8,792 bases of DNA, from contig JAFXNX010000197.1 in the NCBI GenBank assembly GCA_017529175.1, positions 1-8,792 of the forward strand, given 5' to 3'. This stretch comes from Clostridia bacterium. Lineage in GTDB: Bacteria; Bacillota_A; Clostridia; Oscillospirales; CAG-272. The first letter of the stretch is position 1; every line of letters starts with the position of its first letter. Positions 1 to 7,302 of the stretch are shown here, one piece after another. Made by a program: the position numbers and the translations under genes. Under the pieces are notes generated by a model. That model saw only the letters and a list, made by a program, of their open reading frames with translations. It did no database searches and was not told where the DNA came from.

Positions 1-43
1 AAAAAACACGGCGCACATTCAGTCTTGTACTGAATGTGCGCCG
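1..43 (-). terminator. Strong intrinsic terminator, distal copy
   Basis: A perfect 15-bp stem (9-23 pairing with 29-43) closes a 5-base loop. On the minus strand it is followed by a U-rich tract (bases 8 to 1 read TGTTTTTT). That is the classic form of a Rho-independent terminator for minus-strand transcription. It lies about 270 bases beyond the gdhA terminator and no convincing gene ends just before it. It may therefore be a back-up terminator, or the end of a duplicated 3' module or small RNA (see the repeat entries). Confidence 0.85.
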
Positions 44-64
44 CTTTGGTTTCTAACGATTATT

Positions 65-118
65 GCAAATGAATTTAGTTATGCGCCTGTTTTTTCGGTG
101 TTGCCGTCGTATAACGCT
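65..118 (-). repeat. Direct repeat copy A (distal 3' module)
   Basis: This block aligns without gaps to 371-424, offset by exactly 306 bases. By hand count 37 of 54 positions match, and 25 of 28 match in the core 91-118 versus 397-424. On the minus strand the core starts AGCGTTATA and contains a small CGG...CCG hairpin followed by AAAAA. Weaker similarity continues towards the terminator stem (TTTGCAA, then GCGGCG). Like copy B it is followed by its own terminator. Function unknown; it could be a conserved 3' UTR or small-RNA module. Confidence 0.65.
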
Positions 119-133
119 ATTCTTTAGCACACC

Positions 134-178
134 TTCGGCGGAGCGCGAAAGAGTGAAACGAATGAGCGCGCAGCCGAA
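134..178. repeat. Hairpin-forming inverted repeat
   Basis: Arms 134-139 (TTCGGC) and 173-178 (GCCGAA) pair perfectly. A further GCGC/GCGC pairing (143-146 with 166-169) lies inside a small internal loop, leaving an apical loop of about 19 bases. It is not followed by a T-tract on either strand, so it is unlikely to be a terminator. It lies between the two direct-repeat copies and belongs to the structured, non-coding stretch downstream of gdhA. Function unknown. Confidence 0.45.
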
Positions 179-205
179 ATAGAGAGCGCTATAGGGCGAG
201 GAAAA

Positions 206-307
206 TTGCACGTTCTCGATCCGTCAGGCGTATTTTGGGGGCAGGGGTCCTCAAAAATCGTCAGATTTTTGGGGTTCCCAGCTACGTCGAGGATCGAGAA
301 CGCGCAA
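206..307. repeat. Inverted-repeat element with nested hairpin
   Basis: The outer arms 206-222 and 291-307 are complementary at 16 of 17 positions. The single mismatch (210/303) becomes a G-U pair in a minus-strand transcript. Inside, CAAAAATC (252-259) pairs with GATTTTTG (264-271) around a GTCA loop, and 229-232 pairs with 283-286. No reading frame here looks protein-coding. The outer arm touches the T-tract of the gdhA terminator. The layout resembles a short dispersed extragenic or MITE-like element, or a structured RNA, but copies elsewhere cannot be checked from one window. Confidence 0.55.
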
Positions 308-349
308 AGAAAAAGGCGCGGCGATGGTGGTCGATGCACCATCGCCGCG
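306..349 (-). terminator. gdhA intrinsic terminator
   Basis: A perfect 13-bp GC-rich stem (317-329 pairing with 337-349) has a 7-base loop. On the minus strand it is followed by TTTTTCTTT (314 to 306). It lies about 77 bases after the gdhA stop codon and ends that transcript. Confidence 0.88.
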
Positions 350-370
350 ATTGCTTGTAGAATCATTTTT

Positions 371-424
371 GCAAACTGATTTTAGAACAGCCCGCATTTT
401 TCGGTTTTACCGTCCTATAACGCT
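371..424 (-). repeat. Direct repeat copy B (3' end of gdhA)
   Basis: This is the partner of the block at 65-118. It begins one base after the gdhA stop codon on the minus strand and runs toward the gdhA terminator, so it forms the 3' untranslated region of gdhA. The best-conserved part is 397-424, including a CGGT-AAA-ACCG mini-hairpin followed by AAAAA. That two copies share order and spacing (core, then spacer, then terminator) suggests duplication of a 3' module. Confidence 0.65.
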
Positions 425-425
425 C

Positions 426-1799
<1,374 letters not shown>

Positions 1800-1809
1800 T
1801 TACGATAAC

Positions 1810-1838
1810 AGTTTATCACAATGATATTGCAAAATCAA
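1810..1838 (-). promoter_or_regulatory. Probable sigma-70-type promoter of gdhA
   Basis: On the minus strand TTGATT (1838-1833) is followed after 17 bases by TAAACT (1815-1810). The latter is preceded by TG one base upstream, an extended -10. Transcription would start about 25-30 bases before the gdhA ATG. Surrounding sequence is AT-rich. No clear operator palindrome is seen within it. Confidence 0.6.
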
Positions 1839-1863
1839 GTGTTTTATAAAAGAAAATAATTAA

Positions 1864-1897
1864 AAAATGAATTTTTATTACTTCGAAAAATCATTTT
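1864..1897 (-). terminator. AT-rich hairpin, possible weak terminator of the gene run
   Basis: Arms 1864-1876 and 1886-1897 pair over 12 bases with one bulged base. The stem is almost wholly A/T, and on the minus strand a T-rich tract follows (TTTTTTAATTATTTT including the stem end). It sits 13 bases after the TIGR04076 stop codon and before the gdhA promoter, the right place to end the upstream transcript. The weak stem leaves partial read-through into gdhA possible. Confidence 0.4.
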
Positions 1898-1909
1898 GTG
1901 TCCGCACGA

Positions 1910-2215
1910 TCAGCCGTCGATCGCCTCAATATAAAAGCTCACCGGACGGAAGCCGTCGTTGCACGATATCATCGCGCTGCGCGGGTCCTTCATCCATCCG
2001 TCGAAGAAGTTGCCCTCTCCGCGCGACAGCGCGGCGACGAACTTTTCCATGCTCTCCCACGCCGAAGGACAAAGACCGTCGGGGCGTTCTCCGTTTTCCG
2101 ATATAAACACGTCGCCGAGCAAGATATCGCATTTATGCTCTATCGGATTTTCATACTTTTCCGAAAGATCGGGATACTCCGTCCTTCTCACCGCAGTTAT
2201 TCTGACACGTTTCAT
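1910..2215 (-). CDS. TIGR04076 family protein
   Basis: A 101-residue cytoplasmic protein of unknown function that matches the TIGR04076 pattern from end to end. It has an N-terminal basic beta strand (MKRVRITAVRR), then a Cys in HKCDILLGD (Cys29), GLCPSAWESM (47-56, Cys49), and the C-terminal ISCNDGFRPVSFYIE (83-97, Cys85). The three cysteines suggest metal or redox chemistry, but this is inference; no biochemical role is established to my knowledge. The ATG lies 4 bases after the acyltransferase stop, with a strong GGAGG (2225-2229) embedded in the end of that gene, so the two are very likely translated from one message. It is the last gene of the run before the gdhA promoter. Confidence 0.85.
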   Translation of the reverse strand: MKRVRITAVRRTEYPDLSEKYENPIEHKCDILLGDVFISENGERPDGLCPSAWESMEKFVAALSRGEGNFFDGWMKDPRSAMISCNDGFRPVSFYIEAIDG

Positions 2216-2219
2216 AATG

Positions 2220-3398
2220 CTATTCCTCCGCGGCGCTCTTCTGCGAAAACGCTTTTCTGACAGCTGACGAAAAGCGCCCCCATAAGTATGAGCAGAGTCT
2301 GTACAGTTTCAGTATCACGTACGACACGACGGCGGAGCACGCGAATACCGCCGGAACTATTATGAAATAGTAAGGGAGTCTCGACGGCACGTCGGGCACC
2401 TTCGCTGCAAGCACGGGATAGAACAGATTATCGAATATCCACGAGACAAGATATATCCCGAGGCACAGATCCGACAGTTTTGCAAGCGACCACTTCACCG
2501 CGTACGGGAGCTTATCACACTTCAAATTCATAAGAAAGACGAAGAGCGAAAGGGTTATTATCGTTATGAAGAACGAGCCCCATCCGGTCCACGCTCCGGT
2601 CTTGAACGTTCCGCCGTGACTTCTCCAGAGAAGATAAATATAGTAGATGAGGGACGACAGAACGGTAAGAAGCGCGGCGTAGCGTTTCTTTATTTTAAGT
2701 CCGTATTCGCCCAGATAGCATCCGATAAAATAGTACGTCAAAGGGTATATCCCCGTCCACCAGGCGGGAATGATCTGAACATATTTTTCACCGAGAGTCG
2801 GGTCCGCCCACCATCCGGCGGTTGAAAAATCGTATACGTTTAAAATCGAAGGAAGAGCGGTAAGCGCTATGAACACAAGGATAAGAAGCTGCTTCTTGCG
2901 CTTCGTTTTCAACCCGTTATACATAAGATTGAGGAACGGGATGAGGAAAAACAGTCCGATATACATTTCAATATACCACGAATACTTTGCCGACGTAAAG
3001 TTCAGTATCCCCACGATCACTTTTGCGAACTGCGGATATTCCATCGCCACGTCTGGAAGCCCGAGCTTGAACTTAAAGATCGTGTACAGGATTCTGTACA
3101 AATATACGCAGGCAAAAGACGCCGCGACGTAAATGAAATAGGTCTTCCCTATCTTTTTGAAATACTTTCCCTCGACCTTTTTCTCTCTCATCAGGTATCC
3201 GGAAAGCACAAGGAACAACGGCACGCAGTACATAAAGAACGAACGGAAGAACGTCATGATCACCATTTTGTTTCCGACGATCTCCTGGCCGTAGTATCCG
3301 TTGTTATACAGAAAATGTACCGATACGACGCCGAAGCAGGCGACGATCCGAACGAGATCCATCGCTGAGTTTCTCTTAAGTATTTTTTCTCTGTTCAT
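2220..3398 (-). CDS. Membrane acyltransferase (acyltransferase 3 family)
   Basis: A 392-residue polytopic membrane protein of the acyltransferase_3 (PF01757) family, which moves acetyl or other acyl groups onto surface polysaccharides or other envelope acceptors. The family's opening motif is present: SAMDLVRIVACFGVVSVHF (11-29), with the expected conserved His28 in the first membrane segment. VPLFLVLSGYLM (59-70) and the WYIEMYIGLFFLIPFLN block (141-157) follow, with about ten hydrophobic segments in all. The C terminus is a short basic cytoplasmic tail. A GGAGA lies just upstream of the ATG. The acceptor cannot be predicted: no glycosyltransferase or capsule genes are adjacent. It overlaps in expression with the TIGR04076 gene four bases downstream. 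Confidence 0.88.
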   Translation of the reverse strand: MNREKILKRNSAMDLVRIVACFGVVSVHFLYNNGYYGQEIVGNKMVIMTFFRSFFMYCVPLFLVLSGYLMREKKVEGKYFKKIGKTYFIYVAASFACVYLYRILYTIFKFKLGLPDVAMEYPQFAKVIVGILNFTSAKYSWYIEMYIGLFFLIPFLNLMYNGLKTKRKKQLLILVFIALTALPSILNVYDFSTAGWWADPTLGEKYVQIIPAWWTGIYPLTYYFIGCYLGEYGLKIKKRYAALLTVLSSLIYYIYLLWRSHGGTFKTGAWTGWGSFFITIITLSLFVFLMNLKCDKLPYAVKWSLAKLSDLCLGIYLVSWIFDNLFYPVLAAKVPDVPSRLPYYFIIVPAVFACSAVVSYVILKLYRLCSYLWGRFSSAVRKAFSQKSAAEE

Positions 3399-3413
3399 TT
3401 TTTCTCCGTATTA

Positions 3414-3427
3414 TGCCGCAAGCGGCA
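3414..3427. repeat. Small hairpin in the widest gap of the gene run
   Basis: TGCCGC (3414-3419) and GCGGCA (3422-3427) form a short GC-rich hairpin in the 43-base gap between the FMN-binding protein gene and the acyltransferase gene. No T-tract follows on the minus strand, so it is not a convincing terminator. It could influence message stability or be chance. Confidence 0.3.
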
Positions 3428-3441
3428 AGGTTAACGTAACG

Positions 3442-3834
3442 TCAGAACTTTTCGACTTCCGGTGCCGCGGTGAACGAATAGAAGGTCGCCGTCGCGTTCT
3501 CGAAATAATAGACCGCGGTATTCCCGTCGTCCGGATCGTACATCGATCTCAACTCCGGATACGCCTCGAGCATCGACACCCTCGCCTCGCGCGAATCGTC
3601 TTCGATAAGCTTCCCCTCAACTCTTACCCAGACTCCGTCCTTGAAGGCGCAGATCTCGGCGTTCGGGTTTTCCTTCAACTGCTTTGAAACGTTCTTTGAA
3701 AGTCCCGTCTGGATATAAAGCTTGCCGTTGTAAATGTGAGCCGTTCCGAAAGGTCTGACTCTCGGACGGTCGCCGTCGAGTGTCGCAAGATAATAAGTAC
3801 CCGCTTCTTTTAAAAATTTTGCCGTTCTTTCCAT
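3442..3834 (-). CDS. Pyridoxamine 5'-phosphate oxidase-like FMN-binding protein
   Basis: A 130-residue protein with the split-barrel flavin-reductase fold (PF01243-like; the NimC/NimA type common in Clostridia). Such proteins bind FMN or other flavins as dimers and act as small oxidoreductases; the substrate here is unknown. Family features are the N-terminal helix (MERTAKFLKEAG), the strand pair YYLATLDGDRPRVRPFG (14-30), KLYIQTG (38-44), NVSKQLKENP (48-57) and the terminal FYSFTAAPEVEKF. The chosen ATG has AAGGAG about nine bases upstream (3844-3849). An alternative upstream ATG at 3927 would overlap the aldolase gene and add a non-family basic tail, so it was rejected. It sits 28 bases after the aldolase stop and probably shares its message. 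Confidence 0.9.
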   Translation of the reverse strand: MERTAKFLKEAGTYYLATLDGDRPRVRPFGTAHIYNGKLYIQTGLSKNVSKQLKENPNAEICAFKDGVWVRVEGKLIEDDSREARVSMLEAYPELRSMYDPDDGNTAVYYFENATATFYSFTAAPEVEKF

Positions 3835-3862
3835 TTTATTTATCTCCTTGAATAATGATTGC

Positions 3863-4891
3863 TTATCTGTCGAGCGCCGCTTCAAGAGCTGTAAGGTCAT
3901 CCTCCGTCGTCGACCAGCTCGACGCAAACCTTACGACGGTGCGCGACGCGTCATACTTCTCCCAGACCTCGAACGCTACCGCTTCACGGACCTTGTCCAT
4001 CACTGCGTTATCGAGGATAACGAACTGCTGATTCGTCGGAGAATCAATAAAGAACTCGTACCCTCTCGACGAGAATATCTCTTTTATACGATGCGCCATA
4101 TCTATCGCGTGACGGCTTATCTCAAAGTAAAGACCGTCCGTGAAGAGAGTATCGAACTGAACGCCGAGAAGTCTTCCCTTTGCCAGCATCGCCCCGTGCT
4201 GTTTCACCATCGTCATAAAACGGCGTGGTTTGTTCCCCTTCGTGAATACGACAGCTTCTCCGCAAAGCGCGCCGACCTTCGTGCCGCCGATATAAAAGAC
4301 GTCGCAAAGATCTGCAATATCGGAAAGCGAAACGTCTGTATCATAGCTCATCAGCGCGTATCCGAGACGCGCCCCGTCGAGGAACAGCGGTATGTCGTAC
4401 CCGCGGCAGACCTTCGATATCGCCTCAAGCTCCGACTTTGAATAGAGCGTTCCGTATTCCGTAGGATGCGAAATATATACCATCCCGGGAAAAACCATAT
4501 GCTCGTAGCTCGGCTCCGCATAGAAGTCCGAAATATACGTGTCAAGCTCCGAGGCGTCGATCTTGCCGTTCTTCTGCGGCAGTTCCATCACCTTGTGTCC
4601 GGTATACTCGACAGCTCCCGCCTCGTGGACGTTTATGTGTCCGCTCTTCGCGGCGATAACGCCCTCGTAGTCCTCAAGCATAGTTGAAATTATCACGGAG
4701 TTCGTCTGCGTTCCGCCGACGAGAAATTCCACGTCGACGTTCCTTCCCGTCGCCTCGCGTATCTTCGCTTTCGCGCTCTCGCAGTATCTGTCTCTTCCGT
4801 AACCGGGAAGGTGCTCAAAGTTCGTTTCCGAAAGTCGGCGCAAAATCTCGGGGTGCGCTCCCGCCACATAATCACTTTCAAATGAGATCAT
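3863..4891 (-). CDS. Threonine aldolase-family PLP enzyme
   Basis: A 342-residue fold-type I PLP enzyme matching low-specificity L-threonine aldolases (beta-eliminating lyase family), which cleave threonine or allo-threonine to glycine and acetaldehyde. Visible residues are the phosphate-binding VGGTQTN (58-64), His89 in INVHEAGA, which stacks on the cofactor, Asp172 and Arg175 in LDGARLGYAL (171-180), the Schiff-base Lys205 in IGGTKVGA (201-208), and Arg321 in VRFASSW, expected to bind the substrate carboxylate. Length is normal for the small bacterial clade. The ATG lies 31 bases after the GGDEF gene stop, with a modest purine-rich site (GAAAGAGAG). Related family members act on other beta-hydroxy amino acids, so specificity is open; ltaE is the usual symbol but is not assigned. 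Confidence 0.92.
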   Translation of the reverse strand: MISFESDYVAGAHPEILRRLSETNFEHLPGYGRDRYCESAKAKIREATGRNVDVEFLVGGTQTNSVIISTMLEDYEGVIAAKSGHINVHEAGAVEYTGHKVMELPQKNGKIDASELDTYISDFYAEPSYEHMVFPGMVYISHPTEYGTLYSKSELEAISKVCRGYDIPLFLDGARLGYALMSYDTDVSLSDIADLCDVFYIGGTKVGALCGEAVVFTKGNKPRRFMTMVKQHGAMLAKGRLLGVQFDTLFTDGLYFEISRHAIDMAHRIKEIFSSRGYEFFIDSPTNQQFVILDNAVMDKVREAVAFEVWEKYDASRTVVRFASSWSTTEDDLTALEAALDR

Positions 4892-4922
4892 AAAAACTCT
4901 CTTTCTTTAATTAAATATATCT

Positions 4923-6098
4923 TCAACGGTAAACCGTATTCATACCGTTCTTTTTGCACGCCTCTTTGTCGAGGTACAGCTTTCTGTCAGCCCTCTGTAT
5001 ACACTTCTGGAACGTGTCGTCCTCGCCGAGATACATATCGTATCCGACGCCGACGGAGAGGACGTACGGCGCACCGTTTCTTTCGCAGTCCTCGCGTATC
5101 TCTTTCTTTATATTCTCCGCAAGCGCGTCTATATCGTCGTCTTCCGACGGATGGGCGATTATCATAAATTCATCCCCTCCGTATCTTGCGAGGAAGAAGG
5201 GTATGCCGCTGTCGGCGAGCGCTTTTTTCAAAGACTGCGCAATTATGACAAGCGCCCGGTCCCCTTCGGAATGACCGTAGGTATCGTTTATCTTCTTGAA
5301 GCCGTTTGCGTCGATCATGACAACGCACGTCGCTCTTCCGTGATATTCCGGACTTTCTCCCTGGTTAAGGTAGCGCTGGAGCTGGCTCCTGTTGTTGAGC
5401 TGTGTCAGCGGGTCGGTCGAGATCTGCGTTTCCATCGACTTGATATAGAATATCAGCATAAGAAGCGCGGAGGAAAAACAGAATATCGGTATCTCGGATG
5501 CGAAGATCGTCTGAGCAAGACCTCCGACGACGACCCTGAGCGGGAAAAGCCCTACGTATAAGTGTTTTCTCTTTTCGATAGGATCAGCTTCCGACAGCGT
5601 TTTTTTGACGGAATATACTATAACGGCGATGATATAAATGATCGGTACTACGACAAGGAATACCATATACGTCGGCGTGGGGTCGAGGTTTTCGTTCAAA
5701 AGAATACCGCGGTCTATAAAGAACAGCGAGATCAGCACCGCCGTCGCCACGATAAACGGAAAGGCGACCGCAAATCTGTTGATGCGCCGCTCGCGCCGCG
5801 GCACCTGTTCGACCGCCATAACGAAGCGCAGCCACGTATAAGTTATTGCCGCCATCAACACGTAGTTCGCAAAATTGAGAGTGACAACACTGAAAAGGTT
5901 CTTCGGGATAACTCCTGCGATCACTCCCGCCCACAGCGTATCGGACACGAAATAGAGCATAAAAGCGACAAGCGCACGGTCATACTTTATCTGTTTTTCC
6001 TGCCTGTCGACCCCGATAAAATCGTGAACGAGCATGATCCCGAAAATAATGAAGCAGACGATATTCGATTCGGCGTAATATGTAAAATAATCTACCAT
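4923..6098 (-). CDS. Membrane-bound diguanylate cyclase (GGDEF)
   Basis: A 391-residue inner-membrane signalling protein. Residues 1-220 contain six to seven hydrophobic segments (roughly 10-29, 42-63, 70-95, 108-128, 143-164, 182-198, 204-220) with no recognised sensor domain. The GGDEF domain follows: DPLTQLNNR (229-237), metal-binding Asp263 in MIDANGFKKIND, the intact GGDEF at 307-311, SVGVGYD (348-354) and ADRKLYLDK (370-378). An intact signature predicts synthesis of cyclic di-GMP from GTP. The allosteric RxxD inhibitory site, expected five residues before GGDEF, is absent (GIPF there), so product inhibition is probably weak or different. A strong GGAGGT (6103-6108) sits in the 15-base gap to the methyltransferase gene. 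No EAL or PilZ partner is visible in the window. Confidence 0.95.
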   Translation of the reverse strand: MVDYFTYYAESNIVCFIIFGIMLVHDFIGVDRQEKQIKYDRALVAFMLYFVSDTLWAGVIAGVIPKNLFSVVTLNFANYVLMAAITYTWLRFVMAVEQVPRRERRINRFAVAFPFIVATAVLISLFFIDRGILLNENLDPTPTYMVFLVVVPIIYIIAVIVYSVKKTLSEADPIEKRKHLYVGLFPLRVVVGGLAQTIFASEIPIFCFSSALLMLIFYIKSMETQISTDPLTQLNNRSQLQRYLNQGESPEYHGRATCVVMIDANGFKKINDTYGHSEGDRALVIIAQSLKKALADSGIPFFLARYGGDEFMIIAHPSEDDDIDALAENIKKEIREDCERNGAPYVLSVGVGYDMYLGEDDTFQKCIQRADRKLYLDKEACKKNGMNTVYR

Positions 6099-6113
6099 TG
6101 CGACCTCCGCGAC

Positions 6114-6869
6114 TTATTTTTCCTTTATCGAACGGATAGCAAGAAAAGTCGGTATGTTCATCTCGTGAAGCCGTCCTTCTCCGTTCGTATCGTCGTACAG
6201 AGAAGTTATCCTGAACCCCGCCTCAAGCTGTCCGTTTATCTGTTCTTCAAGAGAATGCGAGAACTGCATACCCGCGTCGTCTTCCTCAAGCTGACGTCTT
6301 TGTTCCGCATTTTCCAGCGGATCGAACGGCAGGCTGTTGACCACCGTCTTTTCATCCGAACTCACAATATAGTTGATCCCGTTGTCGACTCCCGAAAGGA
6401 GTATTCCGCCGGTCTTCAGAACTCTGAAGCACTCCTTCCAGAGCGGTTTTACCTCTCTTATATAACAGTTCGACACCGGATGAAAGATAAGATCGAACTC
6501 TTCGTCGTCAAACGGGAGAGGCTTTGACATATCGCCTCTGACTATCCGTATGGAATAGCCTTCCCTTTCAGCGAACGCCGCCTCGCTCTCGAGCTGTTTT
6601 ACCGAATAATCGAAGACTGTGCAATCCGCGCCGAGAGATGCGAAGATCGGCATCTGCTGGGCGCCTCCGCTCGCAAGTCCGAGTACGCGCTTTCCGCGTA
6701 TTTCTCCGAACCACTCGTGAGGTACCGGTTTTGTCGGCGTCAAGAGCATGTCCCACTCGCCCCGCTTTGCCTTCTCGTATTCCTCGCGGCTGACCGGAAT
6801 TCCCCACGCCCATCCTTCATCGACCCATCTGTCGATGGTTTCAGCGTTTATATCCTGATAATCCGTCAT
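6114..6869 (-). CDS. Class I SAM-dependent methyltransferase
   Basis: A 251-residue cytoplasmic methyltransferase with the Rossmann-like fold. Motif I is VLGLASGGAQQMP (62-74), the acidic loop after strand 2 is VFDYSV (85-90), IVRGDMSKPLPF (109-120) is the adenine-binding region, and FDLIFHPVSNCYIREV (125-140) is motif IV. The 60-residue N-terminal extension (with WVDEGWAWGIP and WDMLLTPTKPVP) is typical of a clostridial subgroup whose substrate is not known to me. The start at 6869 was chosen because an upstream ATG at 6983 would overlap the preceding gene by over 100 bases and encode an unlikely basic leader. The gene begins 10 bases after the previous stop, consistent with translational coupling. 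Small-molecule or protein substrate cannot be told apart from sequence. Confidence 0.9.
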   Translation of the reverse strand: MTDYQDINAETIDRWVDEGWAWGIPVSREEYEKAKRGEWDMLLTPTKPVPHEWFGEIRGKRVLGLASGGAQQMPIFASLGADCTVFDYSVKQLESEAAFAEREGYSIRIVRGDMSKPLPFDDEEFDLIFHPVSNCYIREVKPLWKECFRVLKTGGILLSGVDNGINYIVSSDEKTVVNSLPFDPLENAEQRRQLEEDDAGMQFSHSLEEQINGQLEAGFRITSLYDDTNGEGRLHEMNIPTFLAIRSIKEK

Positions 6870-6879
6870 GATACCGTAC

Positions 6880-7275
6880 TCATCTTTCTTCAGCGTTGTT
6901 AAGGATCGCGTAAAGAGCATCAGTAAAATCCCTGTAATGCTTCGGGAAATTCTGCGAGCCGTCAGCGTGGATCCTCTCGCCACCGTTCACCGTCGCTTCG
7001 AAAGTGAACATAATGCCGTCAAGAACGCCTTTCGGGTGCTTTCCGTGAAAACCGCCCCACGACATTATACGGCAGTCGTTTAAGATCCCGATCATCTTCT
7101 CCGCCGGACAGAGCGCGCGGCTCTCGAGGACGCGATCCTCTTTGCCTTCCGAATATCTGATCCCGTAATAAGAGACCTCCGCCTCCCCGTCCTTCGGTAA
7201 TATCTCATACTCGTACGCCCCGCGCATACCGGAAAGGTGAAGATTCACGATCTCGAACGATTCTGTTTTTTTCAT
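6880..7275 (-). CDS. Conserved protein of unknown function
   Basis: A 131-residue soluble protein that I cannot assign to a named family. It has an N-terminal beta-rich half (MKKTESFEIVNLHLSGMRGA, then YEYEILPKDGEAEVSYYGIRY). A glycine/aromatic-rich core follows, SWGGFHGKHPKGVLDGIMF (72-90), then VNGGERIHADGS (96-107) and an amphipathic C-terminal helix (FPKHYRDFTDALYAIL). The pattern looks like a conserved small alpha/beta protein rather than random sequence. It has no signal peptide, membrane segment or obvious catalytic triad. A strong AAAGGAGA (7281-7288) precedes the ATG. Tight spacing to the methyltransferase gene (10 bases) suggests joint expression and possibly joint function, which is inference. 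Confidence 0.8.
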   Translation of the reverse strand: MKKTESFEIVNLHLSGMRGAYEYEILPKDGEAEVSYYGIRYSEGKEDRVLESRALCPAEKMIGILNDCRIMSWGGFHGKHPKGVLDGIMFTFEATVNGGERIHADGSQNFPKHYRDFTDALYAILNNAEER

Positions 7276-7302
7276 ATTATTCTCCTTTGGTACTTACGCG
7301 GA

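Noticed and set aside
124..366. An 80-codon minus-strand frame downstream of gdhA
   Set aside because: It reads through the strong gdhA terminator and both hairpin elements, has no good ribosome binding site, and its sequence is explained by structured non-coding DNA.
5562..6527. A 321-codon plus-strand frame opposite the GGDEF and methyltransferase genes
   Set aside because: It spans the junction of two well-supported minus-strand genes, is rich in Arg/His/Tyr, and has no recognisable motif. It is an effect of codon bias.
6870..6983. N-terminal extension of the methyltransferase to an ATG at 6983
   Set aside because: It would overlap the preceding gene by over 100 bases and give a basic leader not typical of the family.
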